Assembly: GCF_900220975.1 (NCBI RefSeq)
Contig: NZ_OBQD01000005.1
Location: 77,447-141,446 of the forward strand
DNA from: Rhizobium subbaraonis
GTDB taxonomy: Bacteria; Pseudomonadota; Alphaproteobacteria; Rhizobiales; Rhizobiaceae
Length of the DNA stretch: 64,000 bases
Reading direction: 5' to 3'
The number at the start of each line of letters is the position of its first letter. Position 1 is the first letter of the stretch. Positions 28,359 to 36,475 of this stretch are shown here, one piece after another. The notes beneath the pieces were generated by a model. That model saw nothing but the letters and a program-made list of their open reading frames with translations, made no database searches and was not told where the DNA came from. A program made the position numbers and the translations under genes.

Positions 28359-29462
28359 ATGAGCGTGGGTATCGGCACATTCACAGACTTGGGGCAAGAG
28401 GATCGGGAAGAGCGAGACCGGAACGCGAAGGCAAGGTTCCTCGGGCTCGTGGCTCTTGTGCTGCTCGGCATTTCCGCACTGTTCCTTATCGCGTCGCAGT
28501 CCTACGGCTATCTGGCGGCGATCGGCATCTGTGGCCTGATCTTCGCCATGGCGGCAGCACTCGGCGGCGTCGTCGGCTTCTTGTTTTCAGTCCCGCGAAT
28601 CCTTGCGAAAGATCCGCTGGCGCCGGTCTCCGAACTGGAGGACCAGCGACCGGACGATGACGCGAGAGGCAGGCGGCGGCTCAGTCTGCTGCGCTCGAAC
28701 TCGAATCTGGAGCGCATTTCGGAATGGCTGACGACGATGCTGGTCGGCGTCGGCCTGACCCAAATCGGCACTCTTGATGATCGCCTTTACAGCTTTTCCG
28801 AATACCTGAAGTTAAATACGGCGCATCTGGGGCCGTCGGGCCAGTCCATCCCGATCGTCGGCCCGTTCATTCTTCTTTTCGGCCTCGTCGCCGGGTTCAT
28901 ATTCTTCTACCTCTATACGCGGATCTACCTTTCGGCGCTGTTCCAGTATGTCGAACGCGTGCTGGGCGATCACCTCAACGATCCAATCGAGGAGGGCGCG
29001 GATGAGGTCACAAGGGCGGCAGAGGAATTGAGCCCTGACAGTGAGAATCCCTCTGTGAAGATGGTCTCGGGCGGCGCTGCACCCTCGGTCGACCAGACGC
29101 TCGATATCATTCGCTCCCTTCTCTACGTCGAGGACGGGTACCAGCGCGCGATCGACCTCGGAAACCGGATCAGCGGAAGCTCGGCGCGCAGCAATCCGGA
29201 ATACTGGCTACTGATGGCTTGCGCATTCGGGCAGAAGCATCACGCTCTTCTCGAACGGCCGGACCTTGCCGGTGAACCGGCCGAAAAGACGCAGAAGGCA
29301 CTGATCGACATCAAGAACAGCGTGCTGACCTGCGTCCGCAACGCGGTGGCGCTGGACGGAAGATACAAGCAGCGCTTGAAAAACCTGTCGAGGCCGAGCG
29401 CCTACGACAACGACCTGCGTGATTTTCACGATTATCAGCCGTTCCTCGACCTTGTCGGTTGA
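28359..29462 (+). CDS. Uncharacterised membrane protein with conserved NSNLExISxWLT motif
   Basis: This 367-residue protein has two close helices at about residues 26-75, ending in a G-F-L-F-S-V-P-R motif. A cytosolic loop follows, with S-N-L-E-R-I-S-E-W-L-T-T-M-L-V-G-V-G-L running into or along a membrane helix. A fourth helix is at about 165-190 (PFILLFGLVAGFIFFYLY). The C-terminal ~170 residues are soluble and helical, with a TPR-like charged segment. I have seen the pattern of GFLF-x-x-P-R followed by N-L-E-x-I-S-x-W-L-T in uncharacterised bacterial membrane proteins, but no function is known to me. A strong ribosome-binding site (GGGGAGG) supports the ATG. The gene is convergent with the histidine kinase and stands alone otherwise. 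Confidence 0.75.
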   Translation: MSVGIGTFTDLGQEDREERDRNAKARFLGLVALVLLGISALFLIASQSYGYLAAIGICGLIFAMAAALGGVVGFLFSVPRILAKDPLAPVSELEDQRPDDDARGRRRLSLLRSNSNLERISEWLTTMLVGVGLTQIGTLDDRLYSFSEYLKLNTAHLGPSGQSIPIVGPFILLFGLVAGFIFFYLYTRIYLSALFQYVERVLGDHLNDPIEEGADEVTRAAEELSPDSENPSVKMVSGGAAPSVDQTLDIIRSLLYVEDGYQRAIDLGNRISGSSARSNPEYWLLMACAFGQKHHALLERPDLAGEPAEKTQKALIDIKNSVLTCVRNAVALDGRYKQRLKNLSRPSAYDNDLRDFHDYQPFLDLVG

Positions 29463-29484
29463 CCGGCAGACAAGGGCGTGAAAA

Positions 29485-31020
29485 TCACGCGAAGCTGCGC
29501 TTTTTCGGTGCGACCGTCCTGATCTCTTCCACCGGCAGGAGGCTCTGAAGGACCCGCTTTGCGGGCAGGATCGCGATCGCTTCGGTTCCTTCGCGCAGCT
29601 TCGATTTCAGGATGAATTCGCCGTTGTGCTTGGCGAGGATCGCCTGGACGATCGGCAGGCCGAGGCCGGTGCCTTGCTCGGCGCTCTTGATCGCGATGGA
29701 GCCCTGGCCGAAGGCCGACAGAACGATCGGGATCTCCTCCTCGGGAATGCCCGGGCCGTTGTCCCTGATCGAAATGTACTGACCGCCGCCGGCGGTCCAG
29801 CCGACTTTGACGGTGATCTCGCCGCTCTGGGACGTGAACTTGACGGCGTTGGAAAGGAGGTTGAGCACCACCTGCCGCAAGGCCTTCTCGTCCGCCCATA
29901 CGTCCGGCATGCCGCTTTCGAACTGCTGGCGGATGGAGATGTTCTTGGCGCGGGCACGAAGCTGGACCATGCCGACGCAGTCCTCGCAGATTTCCACCAG
30001 CCGGATGGCTTCTTCCGTCAGGTCGTACTTGCCCGCTTCGATGCGTGAAAGATCGAGGATCTCGTTGATCAAGTTCAGCAGGTGCTTGCCCGAACGATGG
30101 ATGTCGGCGGTGTATTCCTTGTAGGTCGGATTGCTCAACGGCCCCAGCACCTCGGTGCTCATCACTTCGGAAAAGCCCAGGATGGCGTTCAGCGGCGTGC
30201 GAAGCTCATGGGACATGGAGGCCAGGAAGCGCGACTTGGCGAGATTGGCCTCCTCCGCCCGGCGGCGCGCCTCGTCCGACATTGATTTCGCCACCTCGAG
30301 TTCGGCGATGAGATCATCTTTTTCAGACTGCGACGACAGCAACTGTATGCTGGTGCGGCGGAGGCGATGGGTAATGAAGGTCAGGAAGATCAAGGCGGCC
30401 GAGATGATGGCCGTCATCCCGAAAAGCGCTCCGTCCGGCTTGCTGCTTGCGACCAGGAACATCACGATGACGGTCGGCATGAACGCATAGAGCGTGGCAT
30501 TCCGCAGCATCAACGAGCCGATCGATGTGACGCACAAGGCGACAAGCACGGACGTGCCCTTGTAGAAATCGAAGGTGCTTCCGCCGCAGCTGTTGCAATC
30601 CTGCAGGGCAAATACGGCCCAGCCCAGGCCCATGAGGATCTGTGCTGCGAGGAACCACCTCTGCCAGCGGCGAACCTCTTCTGCCGCCAGACCCTTCCTG
30701 TGGACGTGCCTTGCCAGCAAGACGGTAATGGCGTGCAGGCTCAGCGCCAGAAGGCCCCAGGCGACGAAGACGGGATCGCGGGAGAGCCGGAGCCCGATGC
30801 CGGCGATGATCGTGATCAGGGCGGGAATGACGAGGGCGCTGTTCAGAATGGCATTGATATAGAGAAGGAGCATCTCGCGCTCGAACACGGGAGATGTGCC
30901 CGTCGCGGTTTGCAGGCGTTCACGGGTCGCGCGGACGGCGCGCGAGACAGCCTTGTTTCGATGGCTGCGCGATCTGTCGACGATATTCTTGTCGGTCGTG
31001 GTGCTGACGCCGGGGCCCAT
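29485..31020 (-). CDS. Membrane sensor histidine kinase (PleC/DivJ-like catalytic core)
   Basis: This 511-residue kinase has a cytosolic N-terminus and about six helices between residues 50 and 215, forming an integral-membrane sensor with a CNSCGG loop. A coiled coil leads to the DHp domain, with the phospho-His in S-H-E-L-R-T-P-L-N-A-I-L-G-F-S-E and the extended L-G-P-L-x-N-x-x-Y-x-E-Y motif found in PleC/DivJ/PdhS-type kinases. The ATPase domain has N-L-L-S-N-A-V-K-F-T, D-N-G-P-G-I-P and G-T-G-L-G-L-P-I. No response regulator is adjacent; an orphan kinase of this class could feed the DivK/CtrA cell-cycle network (inference). It is divergent from the SNase gene. Confidence 0.9.
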   Translation of the reverse strand: MGPGVSTTTDKNIVDRSRSHRNKAVSRAVRATRERLQTATGTSPVFEREMLLLYINAILNSALVIPALITIIAGIGLRLSRDPVFVAWGLLALSLHAITVLLARHVHRKGLAAEEVRRWQRWFLAAQILMGLGWAVFALQDCNSCGGSTFDFYKGTSVLVALCVTSIGSLMLRNATLYAFMPTVIVMFLVASSKPDGALFGMTAIISAALIFLTFITHRLRRTSIQLLSSQSEKDDLIAELEVAKSMSDEARRRAEEANLAKSRFLASMSHELRTPLNAILGFSEVMSTEVLGPLSNPTYKEYTADIHRSGKHLLNLINEILDLSRIEAGKYDLTEEAIRLVEICEDCVGMVQLRARAKNISIRQQFESGMPDVWADEKALRQVVLNLLSNAVKFTSQSGEITVKVGWTAGGGQYISIRDNGPGIPEEEIPIVLSAFGQGSIAIKSAEQGTGLGLPIVQAILAKHNGEFILKSKLREGTEAIAILPAKRVLQSLLPVEEIRTVAPKKRSFA

Positions 31021-31316
31021 GGTCTACGAAACGCTTGTGATCACTCGCGAAAGTCTATTGTGGAATTCTTAAGAAGATGCTGCCGCGCGTTAGGAATTTG
31101 CGAACCATTTCACCGCTAATCGCGGATGGTTGCCTCGTTACGGAACGGTTGTGCCGCGCAGATGCGATGACGGCTGGCAACACATTGAATTTGCGCACGC
31201 CTTGGCGATAGGTCACGATGACCGCAGGGCAAACGCGAGGTCGGGCAGGAACGCCCGGCCGGTATGACGAAACGCGGCATGAATGCCGGTCGGGGCAGAA
31301 CCCGAAGGTGCATACG

Positions 31317-31904
31317 ATGTTTGGATATGGAACCGCGCCGAAGATCGGCAAATGGCGCGATGCGGTGCTGACGGTTGCAATTCTGGCCCTGATGGCCCTG
31401 ATTGCCGCGCGCGTGAACGAGCGGCCGGTTGCGGAGCTGCTCGGCGGAGCGGCACGCGCAGCCGATGGCGATACGCTGACGCTCGGCGGTCGACGGATCC
31501 GTCTGTCCGGCATGGACGCCCCCGAATTGACTCAATCCTGCCGCAGGGGCGAGGCGGACTGGCTTTGCGGGGCATCCGCCCGCTCGCACCTGGCAGAGAT
31601 GCTGCGCCGCGGCGACATCGCCTGCAGCCTGATCGGTACGGACAAATACAGCCGCACGCTTGCGCGTTGCAGTCTCGGCGAGGAGGATGTCGGCGAGCGC
31701 ATGGTCCGGGACGGGCTCGCCGTCTCCTACGGCGACTATGAGCAGGCCGAGGCTTTGGCCCGGGCGGAAGGCAAGGGACTTTGGAGCAGCACGTTCGAAA
31801 TGCCGCAGGACTGGCGCCGCCAGCACGGAAGGCCGCAGGAGGAGCCGCATGAGCCGGTCGCGGGCTATCTCGCCGCCGTGCTCCAGTTCTTCGGTCTCCA
31901 GTAG
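31317..31904 (+). CDS. Thermonuclease family (SNase-like) protein, membrane-anchored
   Basis: This 195-residue protein has one N-terminal membrane helix (AVLTVAILALMALIAARV) and an SNase-like OB fold with A-A-D-G-D-T-L-T-L, I-R-L-S-G-M-D-A-P-E and a D-K-Y-S-R-T-L-A-R motif holding the catalytic-type Arg and acidic residues. Such proteins cleave DNA or RNA in the periplasm. AAGGTG before the ATG at 31317 supports the start. The last 56 bases overlap the start of the uracil-DNA glycosylase gene in another frame. Confidence 0.85.
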   Translation: MFGYGTAPKIGKWRDAVLTVAILALMALIAARVNERPVAELLGGAARAADGDTLTLGGRRIRLSGMDAPELTQSCRRGEADWLCGASARSHLAEMLRRGDIACSLIGTDKYSRTLARCSLGEEDVGERMVRDGLAVSYGDYEQAEALARAEGKGLWSSTFEMPQDWRRQHGRPQEEPHEPVAGYLAAVLQFFGLQ

Positions 31905-32559
31905 CGCGAGCCCATCCTTGACCGATGTCGTCGACACCTCCGGCGTCGAGCAACTGGGCGCGGCTATCGCCCGATGTCGCCTCTGTCGCGACGATCCGAT
32001 GGGCGGCCAGCAGTTCCGCTTGCCGCACGAGCCACGCCCGGTCGCGGTGATCTCCGGCAAGGCGCGGATATTGATCGCGGGGCAGGCGCCTGGACTTCGG
32101 GTTCATGAAACCGGCCTGCCGTTCAACGACGCGTCCGGCGATCGGTTGCGCGACTGGCTGCAGGTCCGCCGCGAGGAATTCTACGACCCCGGGCGCTTTG
32201 CGATCGTGCCGATGGGATTCTGCTTTCCCGGTTATGACGCCAAAGGCAGCGACCTTCCGCCCCGGCGCGAATGCGCGCCGCACTGGCGGGCGCGCGTCAT
32301 GGCGGCGATGCCGCAGATCGAGCTTGTGCTGGCAATTGGCCAGTATGCGCAGAAGTGGCATCTCGGCCCTGCGCGGGGCAAGACGATGACCGGGACGGTC
32401 ATGGACTGGCGGTGGCATCTGGGGCGCAACGCGCAGCCGGCGGTCCTGCCGCTGCCGCATCCGAGCTGGCGCAACACGGCCTGGCTCAAGCGCAATCCGT
32501 GGTTTGCGGAGGAACTGCTTCCCGAGCTGCAAAAGCGTGTGAAAACACTTGTCAGCTGA
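31849..32559 (+). CDS. Uracil-DNA glycosylase family protein
   Basis: This 236-residue protein belongs to the UDG superfamily, which excises uracil or related bases from DNA. After a Ser-rich N-terminus it has a C-R-L-C-R pair, the motif I-A-G-Q-A-P-G, the F-N-D-A-S-G-D-R-L-R-D-W-L segment, L-A-I-G-Q-Y-A and the second motif P-L-P-H-P-S-W-R-N. The ATG at 31849 has AGGAGG seven bases upstream, inside the end of the SNase gene. The 56-base overlap implies translational coupling. The exact UDG subfamily and substrate are not settled. Confidence 0.85.
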   Translation: MSRSRAISPPCSSSSVSSSASPSLTDVVDTSGVEQLGAAIARCRLCRDDPMGGQQFRLPHEPRPVAVISGKARILIAGQAPGLRVHETGLPFNDASGDRLRDWLQVRREEFYDPGRFAIVPMGFCFPGYDAKGSDLPPRRECAPHWRARVMAAMPQIELVLAIGQYAQKWHLGPARGKTMTGTVMDWRWHLGRNAQPAVLPLPHPSWRNTAWLKRNPWFAEELLPELQKRVKTLVS

Positions 32560-32628
32560 AATCTTGTTCTTTCTTTTGCCACGAGGGTGGTTCAAATAGA
32601 AAATTCGTTTCAAGGGGGAATGCAATTC

Positions 32629-33117
32629 ATGGACCGTCTCGACCGCAAGATTTTGCGCCTGCTGCAGGAAGATTCCACGCTGGCCGTGGCCGATCTTGCC
32701 AAGAAAGTCGGTTTGTCCACCACACCATGCTGGCGGCGCATCCAGAAGATGGAAGAGGATGGCGTCATCCGTCGCCGGGTGGCGCTGCTCGACCCCGTCA
32801 AGGTCAACACCAAGGTGACGGTGTTCGTGTCCATTCGCACAAGCTCGCATTCGACTGAGTGGCTGAAGCGCTTTTCCGAAGTGGTCGTGGAGTTTCCCGA
32901 GGTGGTCGAGTTCTACCGCATGAGCGGCGACGTCGACTATCTCCTTCGCGTGGTCGTTCCGGACATCGCGGCTTATGACGCGTTCTACAAGCGCCTCATC
33001 GCGCGCATCGAGATCCGCGACGTCTCATCGAGCTTCGCCATGGAGCAGATCAAGTACACGACGGAACTTCCGCTCGACTACATGGCGGTCGACAACCAGA
33101 AGTCCGCCGAAGACTGA
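32629..33117 (+). CDS. Lrp/AsnC family transcriptional regulator
   Basis: This 162-residue regulator has an N-terminal winged helix-turn-helix (MDRLDRKILRLLQEDSTLAVADLAKKVGLSTTPCWRRI..., residues 1-60 in total) and a RAM ligand/oligomerisation domain (V-F-V-S-I-R-T, Y-R-M-S-G-D-V-D-Y-L-L-R-V-V). Lrp family members respond to amino acids. The ATG at 32629 is chosen because AAGGGGG lies about nine bases upstream; an ATG at 32620 would be too close to that site. Its regulon is unknown, and neighbouring genes do not point to one. Confidence 0.9.
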   Translation: MDRLDRKILRLLQEDSTLAVADLAKKVGLSTTPCWRRIQKMEEDGVIRRRVALLDPVKVNTKVTVFVSIRTSSHSTEWLKRFSEVVVEFPEVVEFYRMSGDVDYLLRVVVPDIAAYDAFYKRLIARIEIRDVSSSFAMEQIKYTTELPLDYMAVDNQKSAED

Positions 33118-33183
33118 GCAGGCGCGCATCAGACGCGTGGCGGCAACGGCGCCGCCTACCCCTGGTGGGAAGACGGAGGGACG

Positions 33184-34110
33184 ATGCGAACAGAGCAGGG
33201 CGTGCTGCGTATGTCGATCGCGGCGACCGTCGCAGTCGCCACCTTCGGCATCGTTTTCGGTCTGCTGTCGGGCTCCTTTTCCATCGTCTTCGACGGCGTC
33301 TATGCGCTGGCCGATGCCGGTATGACCGTACTGGCCCTGTGGGTGTCGATGCTGATCGTGCGGTCCGTTCAGGGTGCGTCTCCGAAAGGGCGGTTCGCGC
33401 GGCGCTTCACGATGGGATTCTGGCACCTCGAGCCGATGGTCCTTGGCCTCAACGGCGTGCTGCTGATCGCCGTTTCCATCTATGCCTTCATCAATGCGAT
33501 CGCGAGCATCCTGAACGGCGGTCGCGAACTGGAGTTCGGGCTGGCGATCGTCTATGCGTGCGTGACGCTGGTGACCTGCCTCGGCATGGCCCTGTATGGC
33601 TCGCGGGCGAACCGCAGCCTGCAATCGGATTTCGTCGCCCTCGACGCGAAGGCCTGGGTAATGTCGGGCGGCATCACCCTGGCGCTGCTCATTGCGTTTG
33701 TGATCGGATACGCGCTGCAGGGGACGGCGCATGACTGGATCGCGCCGTATGTGGATCCCGCCGTGCTGGCCCTGGTCTGTCTCGTGATCATTCCCATGCC
33801 GATCGGTACGGTGCGACAGGCGATGGCGGACGTGCTTCTGCTGGCTCCCACAGACCTTCAGGAAATGGTCGATCGGATCGGGGCGGAAACGGTGGCAAGG
33901 CACGGCTTCCTTTCCCATCGCTCCTACGTCGCGCGCGTCGGACGGGCCCGTCAGATCGAGCTGTACTTCATCGTCCCGCCCGGTATGGCACCGAAGCGGA
34001 TCGAGGAATGGGACGCGATCCGCGACGAGGTGGGCCTGGAAATCGGCGGGGACATCGACAATCGCTGGCTGACGATCGCCTTTACGGCCGACCCGGAATG
34101 GGCGGAATAG
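33184..34110 (+). CDS. Cation diffusion facilitator family transporter
   Basis: This 308-residue protein has about six membrane helices and a C-terminal soluble domain of roughly 80 residues, the CDF layout. Metal-site positions are recognisable but divergent: FDGVYALADAG in helix 2 and SDFVALDAKAWVMSGG in helix 5. The family exports Zn, Mn, Co or Fe by proton exchange at the inner membrane; the metal is not predictable here. GGAGGG precedes the ATG. It follows the Lrp gene by 66 bases on the same strand and may share its transcript. Confidence 0.85.
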   Translation: MRTEQGVLRMSIAATVAVATFGIVFGLLSGSFSIVFDGVYALADAGMTVLALWVSMLIVRSVQGASPKGRFARRFTMGFWHLEPMVLGLNGVLLIAVSIYAFINAIASILNGGRELEFGLAIVYACVTLVTCLGMALYGSRANRSLQSDFVALDAKAWVMSGGITLALLIAFVIGYALQGTAHDWIAPYVDPAVLALVCLVIIPMPIGTVRQAMADVLLLAPTDLQEMVDRIGAETVARHGFLSHRSYVARVGRARQIELYFIVPPGMAPKRIEEWDAIRDEVGLEIGGDIDNRWLTIAFTADPEWAE

Positions 34111-34165
34111 ACAGACGACAGGCAGGCCGCTGCCGTCTGCCCGGATCGCGTTCGGACCCGCGAGG

Positions 34166-35038
34166 CTACTTCCGTTCCAGCCGTGCGAGCAGCGACGAGG
34201 TGTCCCAACGGTTGCCGCCCATGTCCTGCACGTCGCCATAGAACTGGTCGACGACGGCGGTCACCGGGAGCCTTGCGCCGTTGCGCCGCGCTTCGGCCAG
34301 AACGATCCCGAGATCCTTGCGCATCCAGTCGACGGCGAAGCCGAAGTCGTAGCGCCCCTCGTTCATCGTCTTGTGGCGGTTTTCCATCTGCCAGGAACCG
34401 GCAGCCCCCTTGGAGATGACCTCGACCACCTTTTCGATATCGAGGCCCGCGCGCTTGCCGAAATGAATGCCTTCGGCCAGGCCCTGGACGAGGCCGGCGA
34501 TGCAGATCTGGTTGATCATCTTGGTCAACTGGCCGGCGCCGGCCGCTCCCATCAGCCCGACCATGCGTGCATACGCCTCTATCACCGGCCGGGCCTTCTC
34601 GAAATCCGCCTCGTCGCCGCCGCACATGACGGTAAGCACGCCGTTCTCCGCACCGGCCTGGCCGCCGGAGACCGGGGCGTCGATGAAGGCGCAGCCGCGT
34701 GCCTTGGCCGCCTCGTAGAGCTCGCGTGCCACTTCCGCCGACGCGGTGGTGTTGTCGATCAGGATCGCGCCGGGCTTCATGCCCTGCAGGGCGCCGTCCT
34801 TGCCGGTCGTCACCTCTCTCAGGTCGTCGTCATTGCCGACGCAGACGAAGACGAAGTCGGCGTCTCGTGCGGCCTCGGCAGGCGTGGACGCTGCCGTACC
34901 GCCATATTGCGCCGCCCATTTCTCGGCTTTGGCGGATGTCCGGTTATAGACGGTAACCGTATGACCGCCCTTGACCTTGAGGTGGCCGGCCATGGGATAG
35001 CCCATGACCCCGAGACCGATAAAAGCGACGTGTGCCAT
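34166..35038 (-). CDS. NAD(P)-dependent beta-hydroxyacid dehydrogenase (3-hydroxyisobutyrate dehydrogenase family)
   Basis: This 290-residue enzyme has the dinucleotide-binding start F-I-G-L-G-V-M-G-Y-P-M-A, the substrate-binding signature D-A-P-V-S-G-G-Q-A-G-A-E-N-G, and the catalytic Lys in G-A-G-Q-L-T-K-M-I-N-Q. Family members oxidise 3-hydroxyisobutyrate, tartronate semialdehyde or succinic-semialdehyde-type substrates; which one applies here is open. AGAGGAGAA before the ATG is a strong ribosome-binding site. It lies downstream of and on the same strand as the DUF4010 gene, with 79 bases between its start and that gene's stop, so it could be co-transcribed. Confidence 0.9.
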   Translation of the reverse strand: MAHVAFIGLGVMGYPMAGHLKVKGGHTVTVYNRTSAKAEKWAAQYGGTAASTPAEAARDADFVFVCVGNDDDLREVTTGKDGALQGMKPGAILIDNTTASAEVARELYEAAKARGCAFIDAPVSGGQAGAENGVLTVMCGGDEADFEKARPVIEAYARMVGLMGAAGAGQLTKMINQICIAGLVQGLAEGIHFGKRAGLDIEKVVEVISKGAAGSWQMENRHKTMNEGRYDFGFAVDWMRKDLGIVLAEARRNGARLPVTAVVDQFYGDVQDMGGNRWDTSSLLARLERK

Positions 35039-35117
35039 GCATAAATTCTCCTCTGAACGTCACCGAGGTGTATCGGATCCGGTGCGGCAGGAAAAGGGTG
35101 CCGCGTACCTTCGCCGG

Positions 35118-36404
35118 TTACGGTCCCGTCCCGGCAAGCAGGGTTTGCGGCAGCAGCAGATAGCCGGCGAGACCTGCGCCGATGCTGGCAAGCGTCGCAA
35201 GGCCGAGCCGGACAGGAAAGGCGCCCCTGCCGTCGATCGATGCGGCCAGGGCGACCTTGGCGGCCATGTTGACGCAGGCGGCGATCAGGATGGCGTCCAG
35301 TGCAGTAGCAGGCGAGAGGCCGTTGGCCGTCATTCTGGCCGTTGACAGGGTAATCGCGTCGACGTCCATCAGGCCCGAAACGGCCGCGACGACGTAGAAC
35401 ATCGCAGATCCTGCATAGTCGATGATCAGCTTGGACAGCCAGATGATCAGGCCGAGCAGTGCGCCGAACTGCAGCACGACGCGAAGCTCGAACGGGTTCT
35501 TCAGCTTCAGTGCCGGCGCTTGTGCATTGTTCGACGCGTACCGGATCGACCAGAAGGCGGCCGCGAGCATGGCCAGCAGTGCGGGTAAGAGCGAAACGGC
35601 GAGCGCGGCGCCAAGGTTCGGGGCAAGCAGTGCCGTGATGACGAGGACGCGTCCGAGGGAAAGGCTCCCGGCGATCATGGCGCCGGCGGCGAGCTGGCCC
35701 CCGTTCTCCGGCGTCTCCTTTGCGAAATTGGCGAAGGAGAGGGTGAGGGCGGTCGAGGAGACGAGGCCGCCGGCAGCGCCCGCAAACAGGATGCCGCGAT
35801 GGGGGCCAGCCACGCGCACGGCCACATAGCCGGCATAGGAGAGGGCCGCGATCATGACGGTCATCAGCCACAGGCTGTGCGGGTTCAGCGCGTCCCACGG
35901 ATCGACGGTGCGGTCGGGCAAGAGCGGCAGGGCGATCAACGTCATGGCGAGAAGCACGAGTGCGGACCGCAACTCCACCCAGGTCAGCCGCCGGAGGAAG
36001 CCGTGTAGCCGGGTCCGGGCCGCCAGCATTGCCGCCGCCGCCACGCCGCCAGCAGCGGCGACCGCCTGGTCGCCGGTGACGGCGAGCGCGCCGAGTGCGA
36101 AGACGACGAGCGCTGCGATGTGGCCGGTGATGCTGTAGTCGCCGTCCTCGCTCGCCTCACGCCACTTGAGCAGCGTGTAGATCGCGCCCACGAGGACGAG
36201 CAGCGAGATCGAAAACGTCGTTCCGAGCGACGGCTGAAGATAGCCGGCGAGGCCGCCGAGCAGTCCGATCAGCGTGAACGTCCGTACGCCGGCGGTGCGG
36301 CCGCCGGGGCGGACCTCACGCTCCTGCCAGCCCCGCTCGATGCCGATGAGCAGTCCGATCGCGAGCGCCACGCCAAGGCGCTGAAAGGCATCGACAGTGT
36401 CCAT
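35118..36404 (-). CDS. MgtC/SapB and DUF4010 domain membrane protein
   Basis: This 428-residue protein has about 12 hydrophobic helices. The N-terminal ~140 residues show the MgtC-like motif A-I-G-L-L-I-G-I-E-R-G-W followed by G-V-R-T-F-T-L-I-G. The rest is a DUF4010 domain (G-L-V-S-S-T-A-L-T-L-S, G-L-M-D-V-D-A-I-T-L-S). Function is unknown; small-ion or membrane-potential roles are proposed for MgtC relatives. The start at 36404 (MDTVDAF) is set by the first conserved residues; the upstream frame is Arg-rich and unlike the family. Confidence 0.9.
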   Translation of the reverse strand: MDTVDAFQRLGVALAIGLLIGIERGWQEREVRPGGRTAGVRTFTLIGLLGGLAGYLQPSLGTTFSISLLVLVGAIYTLLKWREASEDGDYSITGHIAALVVFALGALAVTGDQAVAAAGGVAAAAMLAARTRLHGFLRRLTWVELRSALVLLAMTLIALPLLPDRTVDPWDALNPHSLWLMTVMIAALSYAGYVAVRVAGPHRGILFAGAAGGLVSSTALTLSFANFAKETPENGGQLAAGAMIAGSLSLGRVLVITALLAPNLGAALAVSLLPALLAMLAAAFWSIRYASNNAQAPALKLKNPFELRVVLQFGALLGLIIWLSKLIIDYAGSAMFYVVAAVSGLMDVDAITLSTARMTANGLSPATALDAILIAACVNMAAKVALAASIDGRGAFPVRLGLATLASIGAGLAGYLLLPQTLLAGTGP

Positions 36405-36475
36405 TCCGCCAGCATATCCGCGCCGGCGGCGGGAGCAAGCTATTGAGGATCGACCGGTGGCGTCTACCCGACGTT

